DNA from: UBA6019 sp036570145
GTDB taxonomy: Bacteria > Chloroflexota > Dormibacteria > Dormibacterales > Dormibacteraceae
NCBI GenBank assembly: GCA_036570145.1
Contig: DATCPJ010000159.1
Span: 1 to 8,051, forward strand
DNA length: 8,051 bases
Direction: 5' to 3'
Shown here: positions 1 through 5,951 of the stretch, piece by piece
How positions within the stretch are numbered: position 1 is the stretch's first letter
Layout of the letters: each line of letters begins with the position of its first letter
Made by a program: the position numbers and the translations under genes
The notes under the pieces: model-generated
The model's input: only the letters and a program-made list of their open reading frames with translations
Told to the model about the DNA's origin: nothing
Databases searched by the model: none

Positions 1-310
1 CGCCGGCGTCGATCCGCGCCACCGCGCCGACGAGAGCGCCGGACGCGAGGCAGGAGACGACGAACCACGCCAGGGACACCACCAGGACGGCGAGCGCGAT
101 CTCGATGATCAGCCCGGCGCGGTCGGCCAGCCACTGGGGCAGCCAGGAGAGGTCGGGCACCGGCTGCCTCTCCGTCAGCTGGAAGTTGACGCTGCCGCCG
201 CCTCCCCCGCCCCCGCTGGACGTCTCCCCGGCGAACAGGGCGAGGAGCCAGAGCCAGGGCCTGCGGCGGAGGATCGCGAAGGACCGCGTCAGGAGGTTCT
301 CGTAGCGCAC
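1..310 (-). CDS. Unknown membrane protein, N-terminal part (cut by left edge)
   Basis: I do not recognise a named family. Read on the minus strand from a GTG at 310, the frame is open to the window edge (103 codons). It begins with a basic stretch (LLTRSFAILRRRPWLWLL), which looks like an amphipathic or membrane-entry helix. A run of seven glycines follows at about residues 33-39, then a hydrophilic linker (LTERQPVPDLSW). A strongly hydrophobic helix covers about residues 66-90 (GLIIEIALAVLVVSLAWFVV). This layout resembles large actinobacterial integral membrane proteins of unknown function that have a glycine-rich loop between their first two helices (inference). A TGA lies in frame four codons upstream, so GTG 310 is the first possible start. 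A GAGGAG ribosome site sits only two bases before it, which is unusually close. Third positions are almost all G or C, supporting coding. It is divergent from the lipoprotein gene. The C-terminus is outside the window. Confidence 0.75.
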   Translation of the reverse strand, partial: MRYENLLTRSFAILRRRPWLWLLALFAGETSSGGGGGGGSVNFQLTERQPVPDLSWLPQWLADRAGLIIEIALAVLVVSLAWFVVSCLASGALVGAVARIDAG

Positions 311-322
311 CGCTCCTCAACT

Positions 323-350
323 CTGACATTGGGGCGAGCCGCCGTACAAT
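323..350 (+). promoter_or_regulatory. Candidate sigma-70-type promoter for the lipoprotein gene
   Basis: CTGACA (323-328, five of six matches to TTGACA) is followed after 16 bases by TACAAT (345-350, five of six matches to TATAAT). It lies in the short divergent gap before the lipoprotein. Transcription would begin near 357, leaving a leader of only about eight bases before the TTG at 365. This is a sequence match only. Confidence 0.5.
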
Positions 351-364
351 TCCGGCCGGTACTC

Positions 365-913
365 TTGCGCAGCCTCTCCCTCGTCGATGCACGCTTCCTC
401 GCACCGGTCGCCGCACGCTCCGCCGCCCTTCTGGCCGCGCTCAGCCTGGGCGCCTGCGCCCTTGGCTCGGGCTCTCCTGCAGCCACCACCTCGCCCACTC
501 CGGCCGACACCGGCGGCAGTGGCGGCAGCACCGTCCAGGACCTCACCTTCACGGGCAAGCTGCCCGCCCGCTGGACCTCCGCGACCGCCAGCTGCGGGCA
601 GGCGGCCGGCAAGGGCGCGGACAGCTTCAGCGTCAAGTTGACGGCAGCCGACTCCTTCGGCCAGATGGACACCCTGACGATCGTCGTCGGGAGCGGCTAC
701 AAGGGAGCCGGCGACTATTCGGTCGACACCACCACCAACCTGGCGACAGCCGCTCCCGGCAACGCCCAGATCGCCGGCAGCACGCCGCAGCTGGTCACCA
801 ACTTCGTGGTCCTCGTCGACCAGGCGTCGGGGACGGTCGACAGCACCATGGGCCACGGCGCCGATTCCCTCGACGCGATCGAGCGGGTGGCCGGGACCTG
901 GCGCTGCAAATAG
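365..913 (+). CDS. Secreted lipoprotein of unknown function
   Basis: The protein has 182 residues from TTG 365. An arginine-containing n-region and a hydrophobic core (SAALLAALSLGAC) end in a lipobox, LGAC, with the acylated cysteine at residue 31, so it should be a membrane-anchored extracytoplasmic lipoprotein. A Ser/Thr/Pro/Gly-rich linker follows (about residues 32-57), then one compact domain of about 125 residues that starts near TVQDLTFTGKL and ends in WRCK. Apart from the lipid cysteine it has two cysteines, at residues 77 and 181, which could form a disulfide closing the domain. I do not recognise the domain; it looks beta-rich. Another in-frame TTG at 329 would add 12 residues, but it lies upstream of the candidate -10 (345-350) and would give an overlong n-region. 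No Shine-Dalgarno sequence precedes either start. It is convergent with the hydrolase gene, four bases away. Confidence 0.8.
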   Translation: MRSLSLVDARFLAPVAARSAALLAALSLGACALGSGSPAATTSPTPADTGGSGGSTVQDLTFTGKLPARWTSATASCGQAAGKGADSFSVKLTAADSFGQMDTLTIVVGSGYKGAGDYSVDTTTNLATAAPGNAQIAGSTPQLVTNFVVLVDQASGTVDSTMGHGADSLDAIERVAGTWRCK

Positions 914-917
914 CCGG

Positions 918-1706
918 CTAGGGCTTCAGGCCGGCCAGGAAGTCTCCGATCGCCTCGTTCACCGCCTCCGGGCGGTTGAGGTTGGCGGCATGCGAGCCGC
1001 CGGCCACGACCACGACTCCGGCGCAGCCGGCCAGTCCCGCGCAGAGCGCCTCCGCCCTCTCCATCGGGATCGCCGCGTCCTCGTCCCCGTGCACCACGAG
1101 TGCGGGGGCGCGGATCTCGAAGAGGCGCTCGGTGATGTCGTCGCGTTCCATCAGGGTCGTGTAGATCTGGCCGAGGCCGGTCGGGTAGCGTGCGATCCAG
1201 CCGGCGACCCAGCGCGGGTTTTCCTGGTAGTTGCCGAGGATGATCGCGGCAACCATGCCGCCCATCAGCTCGGAAGGCCCGTCCTCCTCCCAGACCGAGC
1301 GCATCACCTCGTACTCGGCGCGCTTCTCCTCCAGCTCGACGCCTGCCTGGGAGTCGAGCAGCACCAGGCCGATCGCTCGATCCGGGTAGCGAAGCGCGAA
1401 GCGGAGCGCGATGAAGCCGCCCTGCGACATGCCGCCGATCACGGCTCGCTCCAGGCCGAGGTGGTCGAGCAGGCCGGCCAGGTCATCGGCCAGGTCCCAA
1501 TAGCTATAGGGCGCGGGATCGTCGGCGGCCTCGCCGTGGCCGCGCTCGTCGTAGGTGATCACCCGGAAGCGCTCGCGGAGGGCCGCCACCTGGGGCTCGA
1601 ACATCGACCGGTCCATGAAGAAGCCATGGGCGAGGACGAGCGGCGTCCCGGTGCCTCCGGTGTCCTCGTACGGGATGGCACGGCCGTGCACGTCGGCGAC
1701 AGTCAC
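918..1706 (-). CDS. Alpha/beta-fold hydrolase
   Basis: This is a complete 262-residue alpha/beta hydrolase, the usual length for the family. Visible elements are the oxyanion-hole HGFF (27-30), the strand and turn FRVITYDERGHGEA (47-60), the nucleophile elbow GMSQGG with Ser94, the acid in HGDEDAAIP (Asp210 most likely), and the base in GGSHAANLNRPEAV (His239). With the triad intact it should be an active, cytoplasmic serine hydrolase. The sequence resembles 3-oxoadipate enol-lactonase and non-haem chloroperoxidase-like esterases, but the substrate cannot be read from it. A cap region (about 125-195) contains the usual variable helices. The start is GTG at 1706 with a very strong AAAGGAGGA site (1711-1719) four bases upstream. 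No neighbour suggests a pathway: it is convergent with the lipoprotein and divergent from the histidine kinase. Confidence 0.93.
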   Translation of the reverse strand: MTVADVHGRAIPYEDTGGTGTPLVLAHGFFMDRSMFEPQVAALRERFRVITYDERGHGEAADDPAPYSYWDLADDLAGLLDHLGLERAVIGGMSQGGFIALRFALRYPDRAIGLVLLDSQAGVELEEKRAEYEVMRSVWEEDGPSELMGGMVAAIILGNYQENPRWVAGWIARYPTGLGQIYTTLMERDDITERLFEIRAPALVVHGDEDAAIPMERAEALCAGLAGCAGVVVVAGGSHAANLNRPEAVNEAIGDFLAGLKP

Positions 1707-1710
1707 GCTG

Positions 1711-1719
1711 TCCTCCTTT
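1711..1719 (-). promoter_or_regulatory. Strong ribosome binding site of the hydrolase gene
   Basis: On the minus strand this reads AAAGGAGGA, nearly a full anti-16S match, four bases before the GTG at 1706. It fixes the hydrolase start and is the strongest such site in the window. Confidence 0.8.
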
Positions 1720-1772
1720 CCACTTCTTCAGATTCCCACATGACGGGCGGCGGGGTACCCTTGCGAAGGCTC

Positions 1773-3362
1773 ATGGACCCGGCGGCCGGATTCGACATCG
1801 TGGGCCCCAAGGCTTACGTCGGACGGCCGCAGGGCTACCTGGTCGGATTCCTCGCGATCATCGCCATCGTCGCCATCTACTGGGTCGACGTCCACTCGCC
1901 GATGACGGTGACTCTGGGGGCGCTCGTCGTGCTGCCGGTGCTCGTGACCGCCTGGCTTGCCGGCGGCCGGATCGCGATCCTGGTGACCGCCGTCGCCGTC
2001 GCCTCGCGGCTGCTTGCGGTGGGCCAGGGAGAGCTCAGCCCCACGACCGCGGGCGCCCAGGCCGTCGTCCTGCCGGTGGTCGCGTTGATCGGCCATCTTG
2101 CGGCGAGGGGACTGCTCTCGGCCTGGCACGCCGCCGAGCGCGAACACGAGGTCCGTGACCTGAGCTTCCTGGTCACGACGAGCCAGGCGATCGCCGCCTC
2201 GCTCGACCTCGACTCGATCATCCGGGCCGCCACCCAGGCGGTCGCCCAGGTCGTCCGCCGCGGCGGAGCAGGGGGCCGCTCCCGTGCCGCCTTTCACGAG
2301 CTTGTCGAGGACGGCCGCCTGCGGATCGCGGACGACTACGACGAGGCGGGCTCCCACTACGCCGGCGGCGAGTACCCGATGACCTGGAACCAGGCCGCCG
2401 TCCGTGCCGTCGCGCGGAACCGGCTGGAGTTGGTCGGGGAGGGCGACCTCGCGCCGGAGCTGATCGCGCTGGCGGAGAAGGAGGGCTGGCGTGCCGGAGC
2501 GCTGGCCCCGGTTCGCGCCTCGGATCGGCTTCACGGGCTGCTGATCGCCACCGCACGGGACCGGGACGGCTTCAGCGACGAGGATCTCCACCTGGTCGAG
2601 GTCATCGCCCAGATGACGGGCCTGGCGATCGGCCACGCGGAGACCCTCCAGCGGGAGCGCCAGGAGGCCGACCGGGCGGGCAACCTGGAGCGGACCAAGG
2701 CGGAATTTCTGCGCCTGGCCTCGCACGAGCTGCGCGGCCCGCTGACCGTGATCAGGGGCTACCTCTCGATGATTCTGGACGGGTCGCTCGGCTCGGCGGA
2801 CGAGACCACCATGCAGCCGCTCCGGATGGTCCAGGGCAAAGTCGGCGAGATGGACTCGATCATCACCCAGATGCTGGAGGCGGCGCGCCTGGAGGATTCC
2901 AGCCTCCTCCTCAAGCTCGATCGCTTCGACCTCGCTGACGCGATCGAGGAAGCGGTGGCGCATGCCCGCGAACCGGGCCGCATCAAGTTCGAACGGCCGA
3001 AAGTCGAGCTTGCCGTGAACGCGGACCGGGACCGAACGCTGACGATCCTCGGCAACCTGCTCGACAACGCGATCAAGTACTCCCCCGCGGGCGGCGACGT
3101 CACGGTTACGGCCGGCATCGCTGGAGACCAGGTCGTGGTCGGGTTCGCGGACCGCGGGATCGGGATCGCGGAGAAGGACCTGGGCATGCTCTTCACGCGC
3201 TTCGGCCGGGTCGTGGCGGTTGAGCACGCCGCCATCGCGGGGACCGGGCTCGGCCTCTACCTCTCCCGCGAGCTCGCTCGCCGGCACGGCGGCGATGTCA
3301 CGGTCGAGTCCGAGCTGGGGCGCGGGTCCACCTTCACGCTGACGCTTCCCCTCGCCGCCTGA
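1773..3362 (+). CDS. Membrane sensor histidine kinase (4 TM, GAF, HisKA, HATPase)
   Basis: This 529-residue kinase has about four N-terminal transmembrane helices (roughly 21-39, 44-63, 66-84, 94-113) with very short loops, so there is no obvious extracellular sensor domain. A GAF domain (about 126-297) probably binds the signal in the cytoplasm. A short coiled linker leads to the HisKA domain, with the phosphorylated His318 in SHELRGPL. The HATPase domain has an N-box (NLLDNAIKYSP, Asn432), a G1 box (DRGIGI from Asp460) and a G2 box (GTGLGL from about 491). All catalytic elements are present, so it should autophosphorylate. No response regulator is encoded on either side, making it an orphan kinase. 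The start is uncertain: ATG 1773 has GAAGG three bases upstream; ATG 1740 (11 codons earlier) and TTG 1761 are in frame but have no ribosome site. It is convergent with the phosphoribosyltransferase gene (15-base gap). Confidence 0.9.
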   Translation: MDPAAGFDIVGPKAYVGRPQGYLVGFLAIIAIVAIYWVDVHSPMTVTLGALVVLPVLVTAWLAGGRIAILVTAVAVASRLLAVGQGELSPTTAGAQAVVLPVVALIGHLAARGLLSAWHAAEREHEVRDLSFLVTTSQAIAASLDLDSIIRAATQAVAQVVRRGGAGGRSRAAFHELVEDGRLRIADDYDEAGSHYAGGEYPMTWNQAAVRAVARNRLELVGEGDLAPELIALAEKEGWRAGALAPVRASDRLHGLLIATARDRDGFSDEDLHLVEVIAQMTGLAIGHAETLQRERQEADRAGNLERTKAEFLRLASHELRGPLTVIRGYLSMILDGSLGSADETTMQPLRMVQGKVGEMDSIITQMLEAARLEDSSLLLKLDRFDLADAIEEAVAHAREPGRIKFERPKVELAVNADRDRTLTILGNLLDNAIKYSPAGGDVTVTAGIAGDQVVVGFADRGIGIAEKDLGMLFTRFGRVVAVEHAAIAGTGLGLYLSRELARRHGGDVTVESELGRGSTFTLTLPLAA

Positions 3363-3377
3363 GAGGTCGCGGCCGGC

Positions 3378-4364
3378 CTAGAAGAGACGCTCCAGCCGTG
3401 GGTTCTCGGTGATCCCGGGGATCCGCCCGCGCTTGGTGCGGGCTTGCCCGTCGACCTCCTTGATGTCGCCCGTGAAGCCGATCGGCGGAGCGGCCGAGAT
3501 GGTCATCCCGACGCCGAAGGAGTCGACCGGCGCCCCCGCGGCAACGAACTCCTGGATCCGGGCAAGGTCAAGCCCGCCGGAGACGAAGATGCCGACCTTC
3601 GGGAAACCGGCCTGGTCGAGCCGGGCGCGGACCTCCTTGACCAGGTCGACGGTCACCCGGCCCCGCTCTCGGGGCGTGTCGAGGCGGACGCCGCGGAGCC
3701 TGTCACCGAGAGCCTCGGCCACCCGGAGCGCCTCCTCCGCCTCGTCCTTGAAGGTGTCGACGAGGACGATCCGGAGCACATCCTCGCCCATGTGCTGGTC
3801 GAAGGCCTGGGCGGCGCGGACGGTGTCCCCGAAGATCAGGATCATCGCGTGCGGCATCGTCCCCGAGGGCGCCGCCAGGCCGCCCAGCTGGGCGCCGCCG
3901 GGTGTGGCCGCGCCGGCGCAGCCGCCGATGACCGCCGCGCGCTCCATCGTCGGCCCGATCAGCGGGTGGACATGGCGGGCGCCGAAGGAGATGACCCGGG
4001 TGCCGGCGGCGGCGTCGACAACCTCACGCGCCGCGGTCGCCCAGCCCGAGCCGGAGGCCAGCATGCCGAGCAGGGCGGTCTCGCAGCGCCCGAAGTGGGA
4101 GTAGTTGGCCTTGACCCGGAGCACGACCTCGCGGCGGGACATCCGATCGCCGTCCTTGAGGCCCCATGCCTCGTCGCCCGGCTGGAGCACGCAGCGCAGC
4201 AGATCGGCGGCCTCGTCGATGCCGCAGATCACGCCGTCGCGGTCGGGAAAGAACTCCATCTGGACGACGGGGTCCAGGCCTTCGCCCGCGAGCGTGACGG
4301 CCGCGCGTTCCAGGTACACGTCGGAGGCACGCCCGCCGTAGTACTCGACGAGTTCAGGGGTCAA
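3378..4364 (-). CDS. pncB: Nicotinate phosphoribosyltransferase (NAD salvage)
   Basis: The enzyme (328 residues) joins nicotinic acid to PRPP, normally with ATP hydrolysis, giving nicotinate mononucleotide for NAD salvage in the cytoplasm. It matches the shorter archaeal/Gram-positive-type branch of the family rather than the roughly 400-residue E. coli PncB. Recognisable motifs are YSHFGRCET (88-96), SFGARHVHP (126-134), GTMPHA (168-173), LVDTFKDE (201-208, in the barrel), SGGLD (262-266, phosphate region) and FGVGM (283-287, where FGVGT is usual). The C-terminal basic segment TKRGRIPG (310-317) is also typical. The start is TTG 4364, since an in-frame TGA lies seven codons upstream; a weak GGTGG precedes it. 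The gene is divergent from mrp and no other NAD gene is nearby. The family call is firm. The symbol is functional, and an amidated substrate (nicotinamide) is less likely but not excluded by reading alone. Confidence 0.9.
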   Translation of the reverse strand: MTPELVEYYGGRASDVYLERAAVTLAGEGLDPVVQMEFFPDRDGVICGIDEAADLLRCVLQPGDEAWGLKDGDRMSRREVVLRVKANYSHFGRCETALLGMLASGSGWATAAREVVDAAAGTRVISFGARHVHPLIGPTMERAAVIGGCAGAATPGGAQLGGLAAPSGTMPHAMILIFGDTVRAAQAFDQHMGEDVLRIVLVDTFKDEAEEALRVAEALGDRLRGVRLDTPRERGRVTVDLVKEVRARLDQAGFPKVGIFVSGGLDLARIQEFVAAGAPVDSFGVGMTISAAPPIGFTGDIKEVDGQARTKRGRIPGITENPRLERLF

Positions 4365-4407
4365 CGGTCCACCAAGCTTATTTCAACCGGTGTGTTGACA
4401 AAATCCC

Positions 4408-4413
4408 TAAACT
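4408..4413 (+). promoter_or_regulatory. Candidate -10 element for leaderless mrp transcript
   Basis: TAAACT fits the actinobacterial TANNNT -10 pattern and ends six bases before GTG 4420, so transcription would start at or next to the start codon. A perfect TTGACA at 4395-4400 lies too close (7 bases) to act as its -35, and nothing like a -10 sits 16-18 bases after that TTGACA. This is a sequence pattern only. Confidence 0.35.
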
Positions 4414-4419
4414 CGGAGG

Positions 4420-5499
4420 GTGGCGCTGCCAACTGAAGCCGAAGTCCTGAAGGCCCTCTCCCAGATCCAGGACCCCGATCTCCACCGGGACATCGTGAGC
4501 CTCGGGATGATCAAGGACATCCAGATCGCGGACGACGGCGTGGTCGACTTCACCTTCGAGCTCACCACCCCCGCCTGCCCCGTACGTGACCAGTTCCAGA
4601 CCCTCGCCCGGCAGTACGCGGGCGCGCTTCCCGGCGTGACCGACGTGCGGGTGAAGATGACCTCGAACGTCCGGCCCGCCTTCCTCCAGCGCGACAATTC
4701 GCAGCTGATCCCGGGCGTGAAGCAGACGATCGCCGTCGCCTCGGGCAAGGGCGGCGTCGGCAAGTCGACCGTCGCCGTCAACCTCGCCGCCGCCCTGGCG
4801 CTGGCGGGCGCCAAGGTCGGCCTGCTCGACGCCGACATCTACGGGCCCTCGATCCCGGCCATGCTCGGCACCCACCAGCAGCCGCTGGTCGAGAACGAGA
4901 AGCTGATCCCGATCGAAGCCCACGGGCTGAAGCTGATGTCGATCGGTTTCCTGGCCGGCGCCGACAAGGCGATGGTCTGGCGCGGACCGATGGTCAGCCG
5001 GGCGATCCAGCAGATGCTCGGCGACGTCACCTGGGGCGAGCTCGACTACCTGGTGGTCGACCTCCCGCCCGGCACCGGCGATTCCAGCCTCACCCTCGCC
5101 CAGACGATCGCGCTCTCCGGGGTCGTGATCGTCGCCACCCCGCAGGACGTGGCGCTCGACATCGCGGTCAAGGCACTCCAGATGTTCCGCACCCTCAACG
5201 TCACGCCGCTCGGCCTGGTCGAGAACATGAGCTACTACGTCTGCGAGAACTGCGGGCACGAGGCGCATATCTTCAGCCACGGCACCGGTGAGAAGGCGGC
5301 CCAGAAGCTGGGCGTTCCATTCCTCGGGGCGGTGCCCCTGGAGGAGGGGATCCGGGAGGACGCCGACCTCGGCGCGCCGGTCGTGGTGACGAGGCCCGAC
5401 TCCAACGGCGCCGCCGCGTTCCGTACGATCGCCTCCAAGGTGGCCGCCCAGACCTCGATCCGCTCCTTCCGGCAGCTGCCGGTCATCAACGTCCGATAG
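4420..5499 (+). CDS. mrp: Mrp/ApbC-type Fe-S carrier P-loop ATPase with DUF59 domain
   Basis: The protein has 359 residues. An N-terminal DUF59/MIP18 domain (about 5-85) carries the typical DPDLHRDIVSLGM and the TTPACPVRD motif with Cys53. The MRP/NBP35 P-loop domain follows: deviant Walker A GKGGVGKST (109-117), LLDADIYGPS (135-144) and VVDLPPGTGD (212-221). The CxxC of CENCGH (Cys275, Cys278) bridges a 4Fe-4S cluster between subunits in characterised homologues. The expected role is a cytoplasmic dimeric ATPase that carries Fe-S clusters to apoproteins (known for the family, inferred here). GTG 4420 gives the normal N-terminus (MALPTEAEVL). However, GGAGG (4415-4419) directly abuts it with no spacer, so the message may be leaderless, or a CTG at 4426 could be used. 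The DUF971 frame begins at its stop codon, and the two probably act together. Confidence 0.95.
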   Translation: MALPTEAEVLKALSQIQDPDLHRDIVSLGMIKDIQIADDGVVDFTFELTTPACPVRDQFQTLARQYAGALPGVTDVRVKMTSNVRPAFLQRDNSQLIPGVKQTIAVASGKGGVGKSTVAVNLAAALALAGAKVGLLDADIYGPSIPAMLGTHQQPLVENEKLIPIEAHGLKLMSIGFLAGADKAMVWRGPMVSRAIQQMLGDVTWGELDYLVVDLPPGTGDSSLTLAQTIALSGVVIVATPQDVALDIAVKALQMFRTLNVTPLGLVENMSYYVCENCGHEAHIFSHGTGEKAAQKLGVPFLGAVPLEEGIREDADLGAPVVVTRPDSNGAAAFRTIASKVAAQTSIRSFRQLPVINVR

Positions 5500-5864
5500 C
5501 GCCCGAGCCCGACTCCCGGCTCGACCCGTTCCCGGTCGCCGTCGACCTCGACCGTGACAGCCAGCTGCTGAGCATCGCCTGGGAGGACGGCCATCGCTCG
5601 GGCTACGCGGCCGGGATGCTGCGCTGGGCCTGCCCGTGCGCCGAGTGCCGCGGCGAGGGCTACGGAACCGTGGGCCGGCTGGAGAAGGTCACCGAGCTGC
5701 CACAGCCCGACCTCGAGCTGGAAGCCGTGACCCTCGTCGGCCGCTACGCTCTCCAGCTCGGCTTCCGGAGCGGCCATTCGACCGGCATCTACACCTTCCG
5801 CCACCTGCGGGCGATCTGCCCTTGCGCCGACTGCCGGCGCTCCGGAGCTGCAGCGCGCTCCTGA
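5496..5864 (+). CDS. DUF971 protein lacking a standard start codon
   Basis: The frame encodes a full-length DUF971 domain: FPVAVDLDRDSQLLSIAWEDG, then LRWACPCAEC, then VGRYALQLGFRSGHSTGIY and LRAICPCADC. It is open from 5292 (after TGA 5289-5291), but no ATG, GTG or TTG occurs before ATG 5616, which would delete the first third of the domain. Third positions become almost all G/C right after 5499, so coding begins about there. Candidate starts are ATA 5496, which overlaps the mrp stop as ATAG (122 residues), or CTG 5565. A minus-one frameshift, or a one-base sequence error joining it to mrp, would also explain it. No ribosome site is visible. DUF971 is the C-terminal domain of plant HCF101, whose other domains (DUF59, P-loop) are the adjacent mrp product. 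It is therefore likely an Fe-S trafficking partner (inference). Two CPCA(E/D)C clusters could bind metal. Confidence 0.75.
   Translation: MAPEPDSRLDPFPVAVDLDRDSQLLSIAWEDGHRSGYAAGMLRWACPCAECRGEGYGTVGRLEKVTELPQPDLELEAVTLVGRYALQLGFRSGHSTGIYTFRHLRAICPCADCRRSGAAARS
5580..5834 (+). repeat. Internal duplication within the DUF971 protein
   Basis: At the protein level, the segment from 5580 (WEDGHRSGY...LRWACPCAEC, to 5648) aligns with the one from 5763 (FRSGHSTGIY...LRAICPCADC, to 5834) with a single one-residue gap. Shared are the aromatic residue, GHxxG, LR and CPCAxC. The DNA copies have diverged, so this is an old protein repeat, not a DNA repeat. Confidence 0.6.
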
Positions 5865-5873
5865 ATTCAAGTC

Positions 5874-5892
5874 CTGATAGTGGTACTATCAG
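5874..5892. promoter_or_regulatory. Perfect palindrome, likely operator (or hairpin)
   Basis: CTGATAGT-GGT-ACTATCAG is a perfect 8-base inverted repeat around a 3-base centre, in a short AT-rich stretch unlike the rest of the window. It starts ten bases after the DUF971 stop and 60 bases before the next start codon. Its right half contains the candidate extended -10, so a dimeric regulator bound here would block transcription. As RNA it could form a short hairpin, but no T-run follows. The regulator is not identified. Confidence 0.55.
5881..5889 (+). promoter_or_regulatory. Candidate extended -10 promoter of the small ORF
   Basis: TGGTACTAT fits the extended -10 pattern TGnTAnnnT and lies inside the palindrome. 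Transcription would start near 5896, giving a leader of about 55 bases before TTG 5952. No convincing -35 was found, which extended -10 promoters can lack. Confidence 0.4.
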
Positions 5893-5938
5893 TATTAAAT
5901 TCGGCAAAAGGCTCCGATCAGCTGGCTCGCACCCCAGG

Positions 5939-5944
5939 AAGGAG
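5939..5944 (+). promoter_or_regulatory. Ribosome binding site deciding the TTG 5952 start
   Basis: AAGGAG, seven bases before TTG 5952, is an ideal site. It favours TTG 5952 over the in-frame GTG 5880, which lies inside the operator/promoter. Confidence 0.7.
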
Positions 5945-5951
5945 AGAAGCT

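Noticed and set aside
990..1739. Open frame upstream of and continuous with the histidine kinase (plus strand)
   Set aside because: It is antisense to the intact alpha/beta hydrolase, its translation is low-complexity and unlike any domain, and kinase-like sequence begins only after 1773. It is a product of GC-rich codon bias.
1728..3287. 519-codon open frame on the minus strand opposite the kinase
   Set aside because: The translation is rich in Arg, Asp, Gly and His with no domain or hydrophobic pattern, typical of a shadow frame in high-GC DNA. The plus strand carries clear kinase motifs.
3360..3380. GGCCGGCC between kinase and phosphoribosyltransferase as a terminator
   Set aside because: A self-complementary 8-mer with no loop and no T-run; such GC palindromes are expected by chance at this base composition.
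4395..4400. Perfect TTGACA as the -35 of mrp
   Set aside because: No -10-like hexamer occurs 15-19 bases downstream, where the ribosome site and start codon lie. Kept only as a possible regulator site.
3444..4436. 330-codon plus-strand frame opposite the phosphoribosyltransferase
   Set aside because: It mirrors the real minus-strand gene, has no recognisable motif and would run into the mrp start.
4378..5280. 300-codon minus-strand frame opposite mrp
   Set aside because: Charged, low-complexity shadow of a gene with unmistakable Walker A and CxxC motifs.
5880..5951. GTG 5880 as the start of the small protein
   Set aside because: It lies inside the palindrome/promoter and has no ribosome site, while TTG 5952 has an ideal one.
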